Source of the DNA: Pseudomonas sp. UYIF39
GTDB lineage: Bacteria; Pseudomonadota; Gammaproteobacteria; Pseudomonadales; Pseudomonadaceae
Length of the DNA: 64,000 nucleotides
Direction of reading: 5' to 3'
Assembly: GCF_029963765.1 (NCBI RefSeq)
Contig: NZ_JALBYU010000019.1
Location: forward strand, 61,968-125,967
Shown one piece after another: positions 1-9,929 of the stretch (positions within the stretch are counted from its first letter, which is position 1; every line of letters begins with the position of its first letter). The translations under genes were made by a program, and so were the position numbers. Below the pieces are notes generated by a model, which was given only the letters and a program-made list of their open reading frames with translations, had not been told where the DNA came from and searched no databases.

Positions 1-2022
1 CGCAAGCTTGAAGGCGTTGTGCGTAACGTCGGTAAGCACGCCGGTGGTGTTGTTATTGCCCCGACCAAGCTGACTGACTTTTCGCCGATTTATTGCGATG
101 AGGCCGGTGATGGTCTGGTCACCCAGTTCGACAAGGATGACGTTGAGGCGGCGGGCCTGGTGAAGTTCGACTTCCTCGGTCTGCGGACCCTGACGGTCAT
201 CGACTGGGCGCTGAAAACCATCAACCGCGACCGCGCCAAGGTCGATGAGCCGCCGCTGGATATCGCGTTCATCCCGCTGGATGACAAACCGACTTACCAG
301 TTGCTGCAAAAAGCCGAAACCACCGCAGTGTTCCAGCTTGAGTCGCGCGGCATGAAAGAGCTGATCAAAAAGCTCAAGCCCGACTGCCTGGAAGACTTGA
401 TCGCACTGGTGGCCCTGTTCCGTCCGGGTCCGTTGCAATCGGGCATGGTGGACGACTTTATCAACCGTAAGCATGGTCGCGCCGAACTCGCGTACCCGCA
501 CTCGGACTACCAGTACGAAGGCCTCAAACCGGTTCTGGCACCGACTTACGGCATCATCCTGTATCAGGAACAGGTGATGCAGATTGCCCAGGTCATGGCC
601 GGTTACACCCTCGGCGGCGCGGACATGCTGCGTCGAGCCATGGGTAAGAAGAAACCCGAAGAAATGGCCAAGCAGCGCGGCGGTTTCATTGACGGTTGCA
701 AGACCAACAATATCGACGCCGACCTGGCCGGTAACATTTTCGACCTGGTAGAAAAGTTTGCCGGTTACGGCTTCAACAAATCCCACTCCGCCGCTTATGG
801 CCTGGTGTCATACCAGACCGCCTGGCTGAAAACGCACTACCCGGCGCCATTCATGGCCGCGGTACTGTCGGCGGATATGCACAACACCGACAAGGTCGTG
901 ACCTTGATCGAAGAAATTCGCACCATGAAGCTGCGTCTCGACGCGCCGGATGTGAATACTTCGGAGTTCAAGTTCACGGTGAATGACGAAGGCCGGATTA
1001 TTTACGGCCTCGGTGCGATCAAAGGTGTGGGCGAAGGCCCGGTGGAAGCCATCACCGAGGCGCGCCAGGAAGGTCCGTTCAAGGATCTGTTCGATTTCTG
1101 CGCCCGTGTCGACCTCAAACGTATCAACAAACGCACCCTGGACGGTTTGATCCGCAGCGGTGCGCTGGATCGTCTGGGGCCTTACTTCCATGACGAACAG
1201 AAAGCCTATCAGGCCAATATCGACCGCAACCGGGCGGTCTTGCTGAACGCCATGGAAGGGGCGATCAAGGCGGCCGAACAAACCGCGCGTACCCACGACA
1301 GCGGTCATGTCGACCTGTTTGGCGGTCTGTTCGTCGAAGAAGACGCCGATGTTTACGCCAATCACCGCAAGGCCAAGGAACTAACCCTCAAGGAACGCCT
1401 GAAAGGGGAGAAAGACACCCTGGGCCTGTACCTGACCGGTCACCCGATCGACGAATACGAAGGTGAGATCCGCCGTTTCGCCCGTCAGCGCATCATCGAC
1501 CTGAAACCGGCCCGTGATACCCAGACCGTCGCGGGCATGATCATCGCCTTGCGGGTCATGAAGAACAAAAAGGGCGACAAGATGGGTTTCATCACCCTCG
1601 ACGACCGCTCCGGACGGATCGAAGCGTCGCTGTTCGCCGAAGCATTCCATTCGGCGCAATCGTTGTTGCAGACCGACGCGATGGTGGTGGTCGAAGGCGA
1701 AGTCAGCAACGACGATTTCTCCGGTGGCTTGCGGCTGCGGGTCAAGCGGGTGATGAGCATGGAAGATGCGCGTACCAACCTGGCCGAAAGCCTGCGCTTG
1801 AAGCTGCAGACCCAGGATTTGAAAGGCGATCAGCTACGCTGGCTGGGTGAGTTGTTCAAGCGTCACCGCGGGGCGTGTCCGATCACCATGGAGTACACCA
1901 GTCCCGATGCGAAGGCCTTGCTGCAGTTTGGCGAGACCTGGCGAATCGATCCGGCGGATGCGTTGATTCAAGCCCTGCGTGACCAGTTCGGGCGAGACAA
2001 CGTCTTCCTCCAATACCGTTGA
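1..2022 (+). CDS. dnaE: DNA polymerase III alpha subunit, 3' part (5' end outside window)
   Basis: Catalytic subunit of the replicative polymerase. The reading frame is open from base 1, so the N-terminal PHP domain and most of the palm lie outside the window. The visible part starts just before HAGGVVIAP, runs through the fingers and the tandem helix-hairpin-helix region, and ends with an OB-fold at about residue 508 of the visible part (TVAGMIIALRVMKNKKGDK) and the C-terminal tau-binding region. About 673 residues remain of a protein usually near 1170. It is followed by accA, the standard Pseudomonas order. Nothing looks damaged. Confidence 0.97.
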   Translation, partial: RKLEGVVRNVGKHAGGVVIAPTKLTDFSPIYCDEAGDGLVTQFDKDDVEAAGLVKFDFLGLRTLTVIDWALKTINRDRAKVDEPPLDIAFIPLDDKPTYQLLQKAETTAVFQLESRGMKELIKKLKPDCLEDLIALVALFRPGPLQSGMVDDFINRKHGRAELAYPHSDYQYEGLKPVLAPTYGIILYQEQVMQIAQVMAGYTLGGADMLRRAMGKKKPEEMAKQRGGFIDGCKTNNIDADLAGNIFDLVEKFAGYGFNKSHSAAYGLVSYQTAWLKTHYPAPFMAAVLSADMHNTDKVVTLIEEIRTMKLRLDAPDVNTSEFKFTVNDEGRIIYGLGAIKGVGEGPVEAITEARQEGPFKDLFDFCARVDLKRINKRTLDGLIRSGALDRLGPYFHDEQKAYQANIDRNRAVLLNAMEGAIKAAEQTARTHDSGHVDLFGGLFVEEDADVYANHRKAKELTLKERLKGEKDTLGLYLTGHPIDEYEGEIRRFARQRIIDLKPARDTQTVAGMIIALRVMKNKKGDKMGFITLDDRSGRIEASLFAEAFHSAQSLLQTDAMVVVEGEVSNDDFSGGLRLRVKRVMSMEDARTNLAESLRLKLQTQDLKGDQLRWLGELFKRHRGACPITMEYTSPDAKALLQFGETWRIDPADALIQALRDQFGRDNVFLQYR

Positions 2023-2162
2023 CGGTCAGGTGCCTTCTGAACTCCCTGATCTCGACCTGAATTTTTAATCTCGACCTGAACGCGCCTCTCCCTTAAGGTA
2101 GGGCGCGAATAGACAACCGGCCGGCCCAAGCTCTCTTGGAGGTCGACCCAAGACGGACGCCT

Positions 2163-3110
2163 ATGAACCCGAATTTTCTAGATTTCGAACAGCCGATCGC
2201 CGACCTGCAAGCCAAGATCGAAGAGTTGCGCTTGGTCGGTAATGACAATTCGCTGAATATCGGCGATGAGATCTCCCGCCTGCAGGACAAAAGCAGCACG
2301 CTGACCGAAGACATCTTCGGCAAGCTGACCAGCTGGCAGATCGCACGTCTGGCGCGTCACCCGAAACGTCCTTATACCCTGGACTACATCGAACACATCT
2401 TCACCGAGTTCGACGAGCTGCACGGTGACCGTCACTTCTCCGATGACGCTGCCATCGTGGGTGGTATCGCCCGTCTGGACGACCAGCCGGTGATGATCAT
2501 CGGTCACCAGAAAGGCCGTGAAGTGCGCGAGAAAGTTCGCCGCAACTTCGGCATGCCGCGTCCGGAAGGCTACCGCAAGGCGTGCCGTTTGATGGAAATG
2601 GCCGAACGCTTCAAGATGCCGATCCTGACCTTCATCGACACCCCGGGCGCCTACCCTGGTATCGACGCTGAAGAGCGTAACCAGAGCGAAGCGATCGCCT
2701 GGAATCTGCGTGTCATGTCGCGTCTGAAAACCCCAATCATCGCCACCGTGATCGGTGAAGGTGGTTCCGGTGGTGCTCTGGCGATCGGCGTTTGCGATCA
2801 ACTGAACATGCTGCAGTACTCGACTTACGCGGTGATTTCGCCGGAAGGTTGCGCCTCGATTCTGTGGAAGACCGCCGAGAAAGCGCCGGACGCTGCAGAA
2901 GCCATGGGCATCACTGCCGAGCGCCTGAAAGGCTTGGGCATTGTGGATAAAGTAATCAGCGAGCCTTTGGGCGGCGCGCACCGTAATCCGGCCGCTGCGG
3001 CTGCATCGATCCGTGCCGAGCTGAGCTCGCAACTGGCGATGTTGAAGAAGTTCGATAACGAAGCGCTGTTGGCTCGCCGTTACGAGCGTCTGATGAGCTA
3101 CGGTCTCTGA
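2163..3110 (+). CDS. accA: Acetyl-CoA carboxylase carboxyltransferase subunit alpha
   Basis: Transfers the carboxyl group from carboxybiotin to acetyl-CoA with AccD, the committed step of fatty acid synthesis. It has 315 residues, normal for the family. The N-terminus MNPNFLDFEQPIADL is typical, so the ATG is chosen over an in-frame TTG 27 bases upstream. The crotonase-fold segment GEGGSGGALAIGVCDQL (about residues 197-213) carries the oxyanion glycines, and SPEGCASILWK follows. The gene lies 140 bases after dnaE and is followed by a REP-type inverted repeat. Confidence 0.97.
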   Translation: MNPNFLDFEQPIADLQAKIEELRLVGNDNSLNIGDEISRLQDKSSTLTEDIFGKLTSWQIARLARHPKRPYTLDYIEHIFTEFDELHGDRHFSDDAAIVGGIARLDDQPVMIIGHQKGREVREKVRRNFGMPRPEGYRKACRLMEMAERFKMPILTFIDTPGAYPGIDAEERNQSEAIAWNLRVMSRLKTPIIATVIGEGGSGGALAIGVCDQLNMLQYSTYAVISPEGCASILWKTAEKAPDAAEAMGITAERLKGLGIVDKVISEPLGGAHRNPAAAAASIRAELSSQLAMLKKFDNEALLARRYERLMSYGL

Positions 3111-3130
3111 TCTGACCTCGCTATACCCAT

Positions 3131-3220
3131 GTGGGAGCGAGCCTGCTCGCGATGGCGGCTTAACATTCAACAAATAAGTTGGCTGTTACACCGCAATCGC
3201 GAGCAGGCTCGCTCCCACAT
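3131..3220. repeat. REP-type inverted repeat pair (REPIN-like)
   Basis: Two arms, GTGGGAGCGAGCCTGCTCGC (3131-3150) and its inverted copy GCGAGCAGGCTCGCTCCCAC near 3200-3219, enclose about 50 bases. This is the common P. fluorescens-group repetitive extragenic palindrome in doublet form. It sits between accA and tilS and could fold in the accA 3' UTR. Confidence 0.85.
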
Positions 3221-3243
3221 TTGATTTGGGCGAAGTGAACACT

Positions 3244-4572
3244 ATGAGCTCATCCAAGATTGATCTGCATTCCAGGCTTCTACTGAATCTAGCCCCTTGG
3301 CGCAACGCCGCAACCTGGCGCATCGCCTTCTCCGGTGGTCTCGACTCCACCGTTCTGCTGCACCTTCTCGTACACCTCGCAAAAACCGAATCCCTGCCGG
3401 CGCTAAGCGCCATCCATGTTCATCACGGCCTTCAGGCTGTGGCTGATGGGTGGCCGGACCATTGTCAGTCGGTCTGTGATGCGCTGGGTGTGCCGCTGCA
3501 GGTTGTTCGTGTGCAGGTTCAACCCGGCGCCAGTATTGAGCGCGCAGCCCGGGATGCGCGATATGCCGCGTTCACCCAGGCGACTCAGGCCAATGAAGTA
3601 TTGATGACCGCCCAGCACCGTGACGATCAGGCGGAAACGTTGTTATTCCGGCTGTTGCGTGGGGCAGGGGTGAGGGGATTGTCGGGGATGCCACGACAGC
3701 GCCCGCTTGGTAAAGGGCAGCTGCTGCGGCCATTGCTCGATGTCACGCGGGCTGAACTTGAAGCCTATGCGGCGGAGCATCGGCTGAGCTGGATCGAAGA
3801 CCCATCGAACCAGGATCGGCAATTCTCGCGAAACTACCTGCGCCATCAGGTGTTCCCGGTATTGACCGAGCGCTGGCCGCAAGCAGTAACAACCATGGCC
3901 CGCAGCGCTGCACATCTGAGTGAAGCGCAGGAATTGCTCGATGAGCTTGCGCAAATCGACCTGGCCGGCGCCAGGACTGCCAATGATTTTGATTGGCTGG
4001 GATTGCCGTCCCTGGAACTGGGGGCATTGGAAACGCTGTCCGCTGCTCGTCAGCGAAATGCCTTAAGTCATTGGCTCGAACCGCTGACGCGACTGCCGGA
4101 CAGTGACCATTGGTCGGGTTGGGAGAATTTACGTGATGCCACCGGCGATGCCTGCCCGATCTGGCGGCTGGCGGATGGTGAACTGCATCGCGCGGGTGGA
4201 CGCATCTGGTGGTTATCCGGTAGCTGGTTGCGCCCGCCGCTCGCCGTCGCAAACTGGCCCGACCCCTCGCTTTTGCTGGTGTTGCCGGACAACGGCGTGC
4301 TCACACTCGCCGGCCAAATCCCCGATGGCCTGCTGCATATCCGCTATCGTGAGGGAGGTGAGGTGATGAATCTGCCCGTTCGCGGCCATCGCGATCTGAA
4401 GCGATTGCTCAATGAAAGCGGTGTGCCGGCGTTCGTCCGTGGCAGATTGCCGCTGCTCTACCGAGACGAGCAATTGCTGGCGGTGGCCAACCTGCGGGGC
4501 TTGGACGGCAGTGCAAAGGATCGTTGGAATTTGCATTGGCAGCCACCGAGCGAAGATCAAGGTTTGAGCTGA
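3244..4572 (+). CDS. tilS: tRNA(Ile)-lysidine synthase
   Basis: Converts C34 of the CAU-anticodon tRNA(Ile) to lysidine using ATP and lysine, so that the tRNA reads AUA. The PP-loop motif SGGLDS is at residues 30-35. The N-type ATP pyrophosphatase domain is followed by the TilS-specific substrate-binding and C-terminal domains. The chosen start gives 442 residues, usual for Pseudomonas. TTG and GTG codons lie just upstream in frame but extend into the REP repeat. The gene is single-copy and expected to be essential. Confidence 0.93.
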   Translation: MSSSKIDLHSRLLLNLAPWRNAATWRIAFSGGLDSTVLLHLLVHLAKTESLPALSAIHVHHGLQAVADGWPDHCQSVCDALGVPLQVVRVQVQPGASIERAARDARYAAFTQATQANEVLMTAQHRDDQAETLLFRLLRGAGVRGLSGMPRQRPLGKGQLLRPLLDVTRAELEAYAAEHRLSWIEDPSNQDRQFSRNYLRHQVFPVLTERWPQAVTTMARSAAHLSEAQELLDELAQIDLAGARTANDFDWLGLPSLELGALETLSAARQRNALSHWLEPLTRLPDSDHWSGWENLRDATGDACPIWRLADGELHRAGGRIWWLSGSWLRPPLAVANWPDPSLLLVLPDNGVLTLAGQIPDGLLHIRYREGGEVMNLPVRGHRDLKRLLNESGVPAFVRGRLPLLYRDEQLLAVANLRGLDGSAKDRWNLHWQPPSEDQGLS

Positions 4573-4846
4573 AAGGGGCTTTCCGGTAGACTACGCTCCC
4601 TTCTTGATACAACTTCTGTGGATTCGCCTGAATTGCAGGAGTTGCCGATTACCAAGCAGTCTTTGCTGGGCGATTCCAAAAAATGTGTAGCGAGCAACGT
4701 ACCGGTGTTTCATCTTCCGGTCTGTCCCAACGCGGCGGTTTTTTTGAAAGGTGCACTGTGATTAATGCAGGTGATCGGGGGCTTCGGCCTTTCTTCGCTT
4801 TCCCCGGCGGCTCGGACCGCTTTAACGCAGACTTCTAGGGTTTTTC

Positions 4847-6478
4847 ATGACGCGCTACATATTCGTCACGGGCGGTGTTGTTTCTTCATTGGGGAAAGGC
4901 ATCGCATCGGCTTCATTGGCGGCCATCCTGGAGGCGCGGGGACTTAAGGTCACCATGCTGAAGCTGGACCCGTACATCAACGTTGACCCGGGCACCATGA
5001 GCCCGTTCCAGCACGGTGAAGTGTTCGTCACCCACGACGGCGCCGAGACCGACCTGGACCTGGGCCACTACGAGCGGTTCATCCGCACGACCATGACTCA
5101 GAACAACAACTTCACCACCGGTCGTGTCTACGAACACGTCCTGCGCAAAGAGCGCCGTGGTGATTACCTGGGCGCCACCATTCAGGTGATCCCGCACATC
5201 ACCGACGAAATCAAGCGCCGGATCATCAAGGGCGCTGGCGATGCTGACGTGGCCATGGTCGAGATCGGTGGCACCGTGGGTGACATCGAGTCCCAGCCGT
5301 TCCTCGAAGCGATCCGCCAATTGCGTTTCGAAGTCGGCGCCAAGCGCGCGATGCTGATGCACCTGACGCTGGTGCCGTACATCGCCACTGCCGGCGAAAC
5401 CAAAACCAAGCCTACCCAGCACTCGGTCAAGGAACTGCGTTCCATCGGCCTGCAACCAGACGTGCTGGTCTGCCGCTCCGATCACCCGATCGACATCTCC
5501 TCGCGTCGCAAGATCGCTCAGTTCACCAACGTTGAAGAGCGTGCGGTAATTGCGCTGGAAGACGCCGACACCATCTACAAGATCCCGGGCATTCTGCATT
5601 CCCAGGGCCTGGATGATTTCGTTGTCGAGCGTTTCGGCCTGCAATGTGGCGGTGCCGATCTGTCCGAGTGGGAAGCCGTGGTCGACGCCAAGCTCAACCC
5701 TGAGCATGAAGTCACCATCGCGATGGTCGGCAAGTACATGGAATTGCTGGACGCCTACAAGTCGCTGATCGAAGCGATGAGTCACGCCGGCATCAGCAAC
5801 CGCACCAAGGTCAACCTGCGCTACATCGACTCCGAAGACATCGAAAACCAGGGCACTGCGCTGCTCGAAGGTGTCGACGCGATTCTGGTACCTGGCGGCT
5901 TCGGTCTGCGTGGCGTGGAAGGCAAGATCACTGCCGTTCAATACGCTCGCGAAAACAAGGTTCCGTACCTGGGCATCTGCCTGGGCATGCAAGTGGCCGT
6001 GATCGAGTTCGCTCGTAACGTGCTGGGCTGGAAAGACGCCAACTCCACCGAGTTCGATCGTGCCAGCGGTCATCCGGTCGTGGGTCTGATCACCGAGTGG
6101 GAAGATGCCACCGGCGCCGTCGAAACCCGTACCGAAGCGTCCGATCTGGGCGGCACCATGCGTCTTGGCGCTCAGGATTGCCTGCTGGAGCCAGGTTCCC
6201 TGGTGCACGATTGCTACGCCAAGGACGTGATCGTCGAGCGTCACCGTCACCGCTACGAAGTGAACAACAACCTGCTGCCGCAAATCATGGAAGCCGGTCT
6301 GAAAATCACCGGTCGTTCCGGTGATGGCGCCCTGGTAGAAGTGATTGAAGCCCCGGATCATCCATGGTTCGTCGCTTGCCAGTTCCACCCTGAGTTCACC
6401 TCGACACCACGCGACGGTCACCCGTTGTTCAGCGGTTTCGTTAAAGCAGCATTGATTCAACACCAGAAGAAGGCATAA
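4847..6478 (+). CDS. pyrG: CTP synthase
   Basis: Forms CTP from UTP, ATP and glutamine-derived ammonia. It has 543 residues, the full family length. The N-terminal synthetase domain has the GGVVSSLGKGIASASLAAIL loop and the LKLDPYINVDPGTMSP segment. The C-terminal class I glutamine amidotransferase has its nucleophilic Cys near residue 379 in LGICLGMQ and the His-Pro-Glu near 514-516. An AGGG sequence precedes the ATG. A 274-base gap upstream probably holds the promoter. kdsA follows after 5 bases, so the pair is probably cotranscribed. Confidence 0.98.
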   Translation: MTRYIFVTGGVVSSLGKGIASASLAAILEARGLKVTMLKLDPYINVDPGTMSPFQHGEVFVTHDGAETDLDLGHYERFIRTTMTQNNNFTTGRVYEHVLRKERRGDYLGATIQVIPHITDEIKRRIIKGAGDADVAMVEIGGTVGDIESQPFLEAIRQLRFEVGAKRAMLMHLTLVPYIATAGETKTKPTQHSVKELRSIGLQPDVLVCRSDHPIDISSRRKIAQFTNVEERAVIALEDADTIYKIPGILHSQGLDDFVVERFGLQCGGADLSEWEAVVDAKLNPEHEVTIAMVGKYMELLDAYKSLIEAMSHAGISNRTKVNLRYIDSEDIENQGTALLEGVDAILVPGGFGLRGVEGKITAVQYARENKVPYLGICLGMQVAVIEFARNVLGWKDANSTEFDRASGHPVVGLITEWEDATGAVETRTEASDLGGTMRLGAQDCLLEPGSLVHDCYAKDVIVERHRHRYEVNNNLLPQIMEAGLKITGRSGDGALVEVIEAPDHPWFVACQFHPEFTSTPRDGHPLFSGFVKAALIQHQKKA

Positions 6479-6483
6479 ATCTG

Positions 6484-7329
6484 ATGGCACAGAAGATCAT
6501 CCGCGTAGGCGATATCGAGATTGCCAACGACAAGCCAATGGTGCTTTTCGGTGGCATGAACGTGCTGGAAAGCCGCGACATGGCGATGCAGGTCTGCGAA
6601 GAGTACATGAAGGTCACCGAGAAACTCGGTATCCCTTACGTGTTCAAGGCCAGCTTCGACAAGGCCAACCGTTCCTCCGTGACCTCTTACCGTGGCCCCG
6701 GCCTGGAAGAGGGCATGCGGATTTTCCAGGACATCAAGCAAGCGTTCGGTGTGCCGATCATCACCGACGTCCACGAGCCTGATCAGGCCGCGGTCGTCGC
6801 TGAAGTCTGCGATATCATCCAGCTGCCAGCCTTCTTGTCGCGCCAGACCGACCTTGTGGTCGCGATGGCCAAGACCGGTGCGGTGATCAACATCAAGAAA
6901 GCCCAGTTCCTCGCACCTCAGGAAATGAAACATATCCTGAGCAAATGCGTGGAAGCGGGTAACGATCAGTTGATCCTCTGCGAACGCGGTTCGAGCTTCG
7001 GCTACAACAACCTGGTCGTCGACATGCTCGGCTTCGGCATCATGAAGCAGTTCGAATACCCGGTGTTCTTCGACGTGACCCACGCGCTGCAAATGCCTGG
7101 CGGTCGCTCCGATTCCGCCGGCGGTCGCCGCGGTCAGGTCACCGACCTGGCGAAAGCCGGTATGAGCCAGTCTTTGGCCGGCCTGTTCCTTGAGGCCCAC
7201 CCGGACCCGGACAACGCCAAATGCGACGGCCCTTGCGCCTTGCGTCTGGACAAACTGGAGCCATTCCTGGCCCAGCTCAAAGCTTTGGACGAACTGGTGA
7301 AGAGTTTTCCGACGGTAGAAACCGCGTAA
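6484..7329 (+). CDS. kdsA: 3-deoxy-D-manno-octulosonate 8-phosphate synthase
   Basis: Condenses phosphoenolpyruvate with arabinose 5-phosphate to give KDO-8-P for the LPS inner core. It has 281 residues. FGGMNVLES has Asn26 where metal-dependent relatives carry a Cys, so by family knowledge this is the metal-independent class. GGRSDSAGGRR near the C-terminus is typical. It lies 5 bases after pyrG and 156 bases before eno, with a hairpin in that gap. Confidence 0.97.
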   Translation: MAQKIIRVGDIEIANDKPMVLFGGMNVLESRDMAMQVCEEYMKVTEKLGIPYVFKASFDKANRSSVTSYRGPGLEEGMRIFQDIKQAFGVPIITDVHEPDQAAVVAEVCDIIQLPAFLSRQTDLVVAMAKTGAVINIKKAQFLAPQEMKHILSKCVEAGNDQLILCERGSSFGYNNLVVDMLGFGIMKQFEYPVFFDVTHALQMPGGRSDSAGGRRGQVTDLAKAGMSQSLAGLFLEAHPDPDNAKCDGPCALRLDKLEPFLAQLKALDELVKSFPTVETA

Positions 7330-7365
7330 TCCTCATTTCTCCGGTAAAGTACCGCACGAATTAAT

Positions 7366-7387
7366 GCTCAGGCCCTAGGGTCTGAGC
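7366..7387 (+). terminator. Hairpin between kdsA and eno
   Basis: A stem of about nine pairs (GCTCAGGCC with GGTCTGAGC, one G-T pair) has a tight CTAG loop. Only a weak pyrimidine run (CCTT) follows, so it may be a weak terminator or an attenuator ahead of eno. Confidence 0.4.
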
Positions 7388-7485
7388 CTTATCGTCCGCA
7401 AGTCTGCCCGCTGCACATCACTTGCCGCCGATACAAGATTTCCTTCAGCTGCGTCGTCTTCGTCAACTTTGGAGTGTTTACAACA

Positions 7486-8775
7486 ATGGCAAAAATCGTC
7501 GACATCAAAGGTCGTGAAGTTCTCGACTCCCGTGGCAACCCCACCGTGGAAGCGGATGTGCTTCTCGATAACGGCATCATCGGCAGTGCTTGCGCGCCGT
7601 CCGGTGCTTCCACTGGCTCGCGTGAAGCGCTCGAGCTGCGTGATGGCGACAAGAGCCGTTACCTGGGCAAAGGCGTTCTCAAAGCCGTCGCCAACATCAA
7701 CGGTCCGATCCGCGACCTTTTAAAAGGTGCAGACCCAAGCGACCAGAAAGCGCTGGATCACGCGATGATCAAGCTCGACGGCACTGAAAACAAAGGGTCC
7801 CTGGGCGCCAACGCGATCCTCGCCGTTTCCCTGGCAGCCGCCAAGGCCGCAGCACAGGACCAGGACCTGCCGCTGTATGCTCACATCGCCAACCTGAACG
7901 GCACCCCGGGTGTTTACTCGATGCCGGTTCCGATGATGAACATCATCAACGGTGGCGAACACGCCGATAACAACGTCGACATCCAGGAGTTCATGGTTCA
8001 GCCAGTAGGCGCCAAGTCTTTCTCGGAAGGTCTGCGCATGGGCACCGAGATTTTCCATCACCTGAAAGCTGTTCTGAAGGCCCGTGGCCTGAGCACTGCA
8101 GTGGGTGACGAAGGTGGTTTCGCACCGAACCTGGCTTCTAACGAAGACGCTTTGAAAGTGATCTCTGAAGCCGTGGCCAACGCCGGTTACAAGCTGGGCA
8201 CCGACGTGACCCTGGCGCTGGACTGCGCTGCCAGCGAATTCTACGAAGACGGTAAATACAACCTGTCCGGCGAAGGCCAGGTGTTCACCGCTGAAGGTTT
8301 CGCTGACTACCTGAAAGGCTTGACCGAGCGTTATCCGATCATCTCGATCGAAGACGGTCTGGACGAGTCCGACTGGGCTGGCTGGAAAATCCTCACCGAC
8401 AAGATCGGCGAGAAAATTCAGCTGGTGGGCGACGACCTGTTCGTGACCAACACCAAGATCCTGAAAGAAGGCATCGATAAAAAGATCGCCAACTCGATCC
8501 TGATCAAGTTCAACCAGATCGGTACCCTGACCGAAACCCTGGAAGCTATCCAGATGGCCAAGGCCGCTGGTTACACTGCTGTGATCTCGCACCGCTCCGG
8601 CGAAACCGAAGATTCGACCATTGCCGACCTGGCTGTGGGCACCGCGGCTGGCCAGATCAAGACCGGCTCCCTGTGCCGTTCGGACCGTGTTTCCAAGTAC
8701 AACCAACTGCTGCGTATCGAAGAGCAGTTGAATGGCAAAGCCAAGTACAACGGTCGCAGCGAATTTCGCGGTTAA
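7486..8775 (+). CDS. eno: Enolase
   Basis: Interconverts 2-phosphoglycerate and phosphoenolpyruvate and is also a degradosome component in gammaproteobacteria. It has 429 residues. The chosen ATG is preceded by TTGGAG at a normal distance; an in-frame GTG four codons upstream is rejected. DSRGNPTVEADV is the classical N-terminus. GDEGGFAPN (about 207-215) holds the acid catalyst, a Lys near 341 lies in LIKFNQIGTLTET, and SHRSGETEDSTIADLAV is the substrate loop. ftsB follows after 171 bases. Confidence 0.98.
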   Translation: MAKIVDIKGREVLDSRGNPTVEADVLLDNGIIGSACAPSGASTGSREALELRDGDKSRYLGKGVLKAVANINGPIRDLLKGADPSDQKALDHAMIKLDGTENKGSLGANAILAVSLAAAKAAAQDQDLPLYAHIANLNGTPGVYSMPVPMMNIINGGEHADNNVDIQEFMVQPVGAKSFSEGLRMGTEIFHHLKAVLKARGLSTAVGDEGGFAPNLASNEDALKVISEAVANAGYKLGTDVTLALDCAASEFYEDGKYNLSGEGQVFTAEGFADYLKGLTERYPIISIEDGLDESDWAGWKILTDKIGEKIQLVGDDLFVTNTKILKEGIDKKIANSILIKFNQIGTLTETLEAIQMAKAAGYTAVISHRSGETEDSTIADLAVGTAAGQIKTGSLCRSDRVSKYNQLLRIEEQLNGKAKYNGRSEFRG

Positions 8776-8946
8776 TCGTTAATTGGTAAAAAGACACCGG
8801 ATTGTGTCGGAAAGATCGCTACAGCGATGGATTTGCCACTAATCTGATGCCTTATAAGCACAAGCCTGGGTCTTCCAGGCTTCGTGCTATCAGTAGCTTC
8901 AAAGTTTTGGCATGGCTGTCTTTTTTCACTGGATACCTGATATTCG

Positions 8947-9225
8947 ATGCGCAGTCCCAATTGGTTGTTCCTCGTCTTGCTCCTGCTGCTGGCTGGCCTG
9001 CAATACCGCCTGTGGGTGGGTAATGGCAGTCTGGCGCAAGTGGCCGAACTGACTCAGCAGATCGCAGATCAACACGCTGAGAACGAGGGGCTGCTTGAGC
9101 GCAATCGGGTGATGGACGCTGAAGTCAGTGAATTGAAAAAGGGCATGGAGACCGTTGAAGAGCGGGCTCGTCATGAGTTGGGCATGGTCAAGGACGGTGA
9201 AACCCTTTACCAGTTGGCTCAATGA
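8947..9225 (+). CDS. ftsB: Cell division protein FtsB
   Basis: Small bitopic inner-membrane protein of the FtsQLB divisome complex. It has 92 residues: a short cytoplasmic start, a hydrophobic helix at about 5-21 (WLFLVLLLLLAGLQYRLW), then a periplasmic coiled coil at about 28-75 and the conserved ARHELGMVKDGETLYQL end. It overlaps ispD by four bases (ATGA), so the two are translationally coupled. The eno-ftsB-ispD order is standard. Confidence 0.95.
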   Translation: MRSPNWLFLVLLLLLAGLQYRLWVGNGSLAQVAELTQQIADQHAENEGLLERNRVMDAEVSELKKGMETVEERARHELGMVKDGETLYQLAQ

Positions 9226-9929
9226 ATCCCTCGTTACCGGCCTTCTGGGCTGTAATTCCTGCCGCGGGCGTCGGTGCCCGTATGGCCGCGGACCGTCCCA
9301 AGCAATACTTGCAACTGGGCGGGCGCACTATTCTCGAACACAGCCTCGGCTGTTTCCTTGATCATCCTTCCCTGAAGGGGTTGGTGGTCAGTCTTGCCGT
9401 TGATGATCCTTATTGGCCGAACCTGGCATGTGCTTGCGATCCGCGAATCCAGCGGGTTGAAGGTGGTTCCGAGCGTTCCGGGTCGGTGCTCAATGCGTTG
9501 CTGCATTTGCATGCACAAGGCGCTGACGATGAGGATTGGGTATTGGTTCACGATGCCGCGCGGCCGAATCTGAGTCGTGATGATCTGGACAAGTTGCTGG
9601 GTGAACTCGCAGATGATCCGGTTGGCGGACTGCTGGCGGTTCCGGCACGCGATACCCTCAAACGGGTCGACAAGCACGGTCGCGTGGTCGAAACCGTGGA
9701 TCGTAGTGTGATCTGGCAAGCCTATACGCCGCAGATGTTTCGCCTTGGTGCATTGCATCGGGCGTTGGCCGACAGTCTGGTGGCGGATGTTGTGATTACC
9801 GATGAAGCTTCGGCCATGGAATGGTCCGGTCAGTCGCCGCGCTTGATCGAAGGTCGATCCGACAACCTCAAAGTAACTCGTCCCGAAGACCTCGAGTGGC
9901 TACGTCAGCGTTGGGTGAACCGCCGATAA
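9222..9929 (+). CDS. ispD: 2-C-methyl-D-erythritol 4-phosphate cytidylyltransferase
   Basis: Third step of the MEP isoprenoid pathway: CTP plus MEP gives CDP-ME. It has 235 residues. The nucleotide-binding start PAAGVGARMAADRPKQYL is clear, as are the VLVHDAARP segment and ITDEASAMEW near the C-terminus. Its partner ispF lies 3 kb downstream here, separated by the LysR, frmA and fghA genes, as is common in Pseudomonas. Confidence 0.96.
   Translation: MNPSLPAFWAVIPAAGVGARMAADRPKQYLQLGGRTILEHSLGCFLDHPSLKGLVVSLAVDDPYWPNLACACDPRIQRVEGGSERSGSVLNALLHLHAQGADDEDWVLVHDAARPNLSRDDLDKLLGELADDPVGGLLAVPARDTLKRVDKHGRVVETVDRSVIWQAYTPQMFRLGALHRALADSLVADVVITDEASAMEWSGQSPRLIEGRSDNLKVTRPEDLEWLRQRWVNRR

Noticed and set aside
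4913..6490. Long minus-strand frame opposite pyrG (525 codons)
   Set aside because: Mirror frame of a high-G+C gene with strong codon bias; its translation has no recognisable domain and pyrG is certain.
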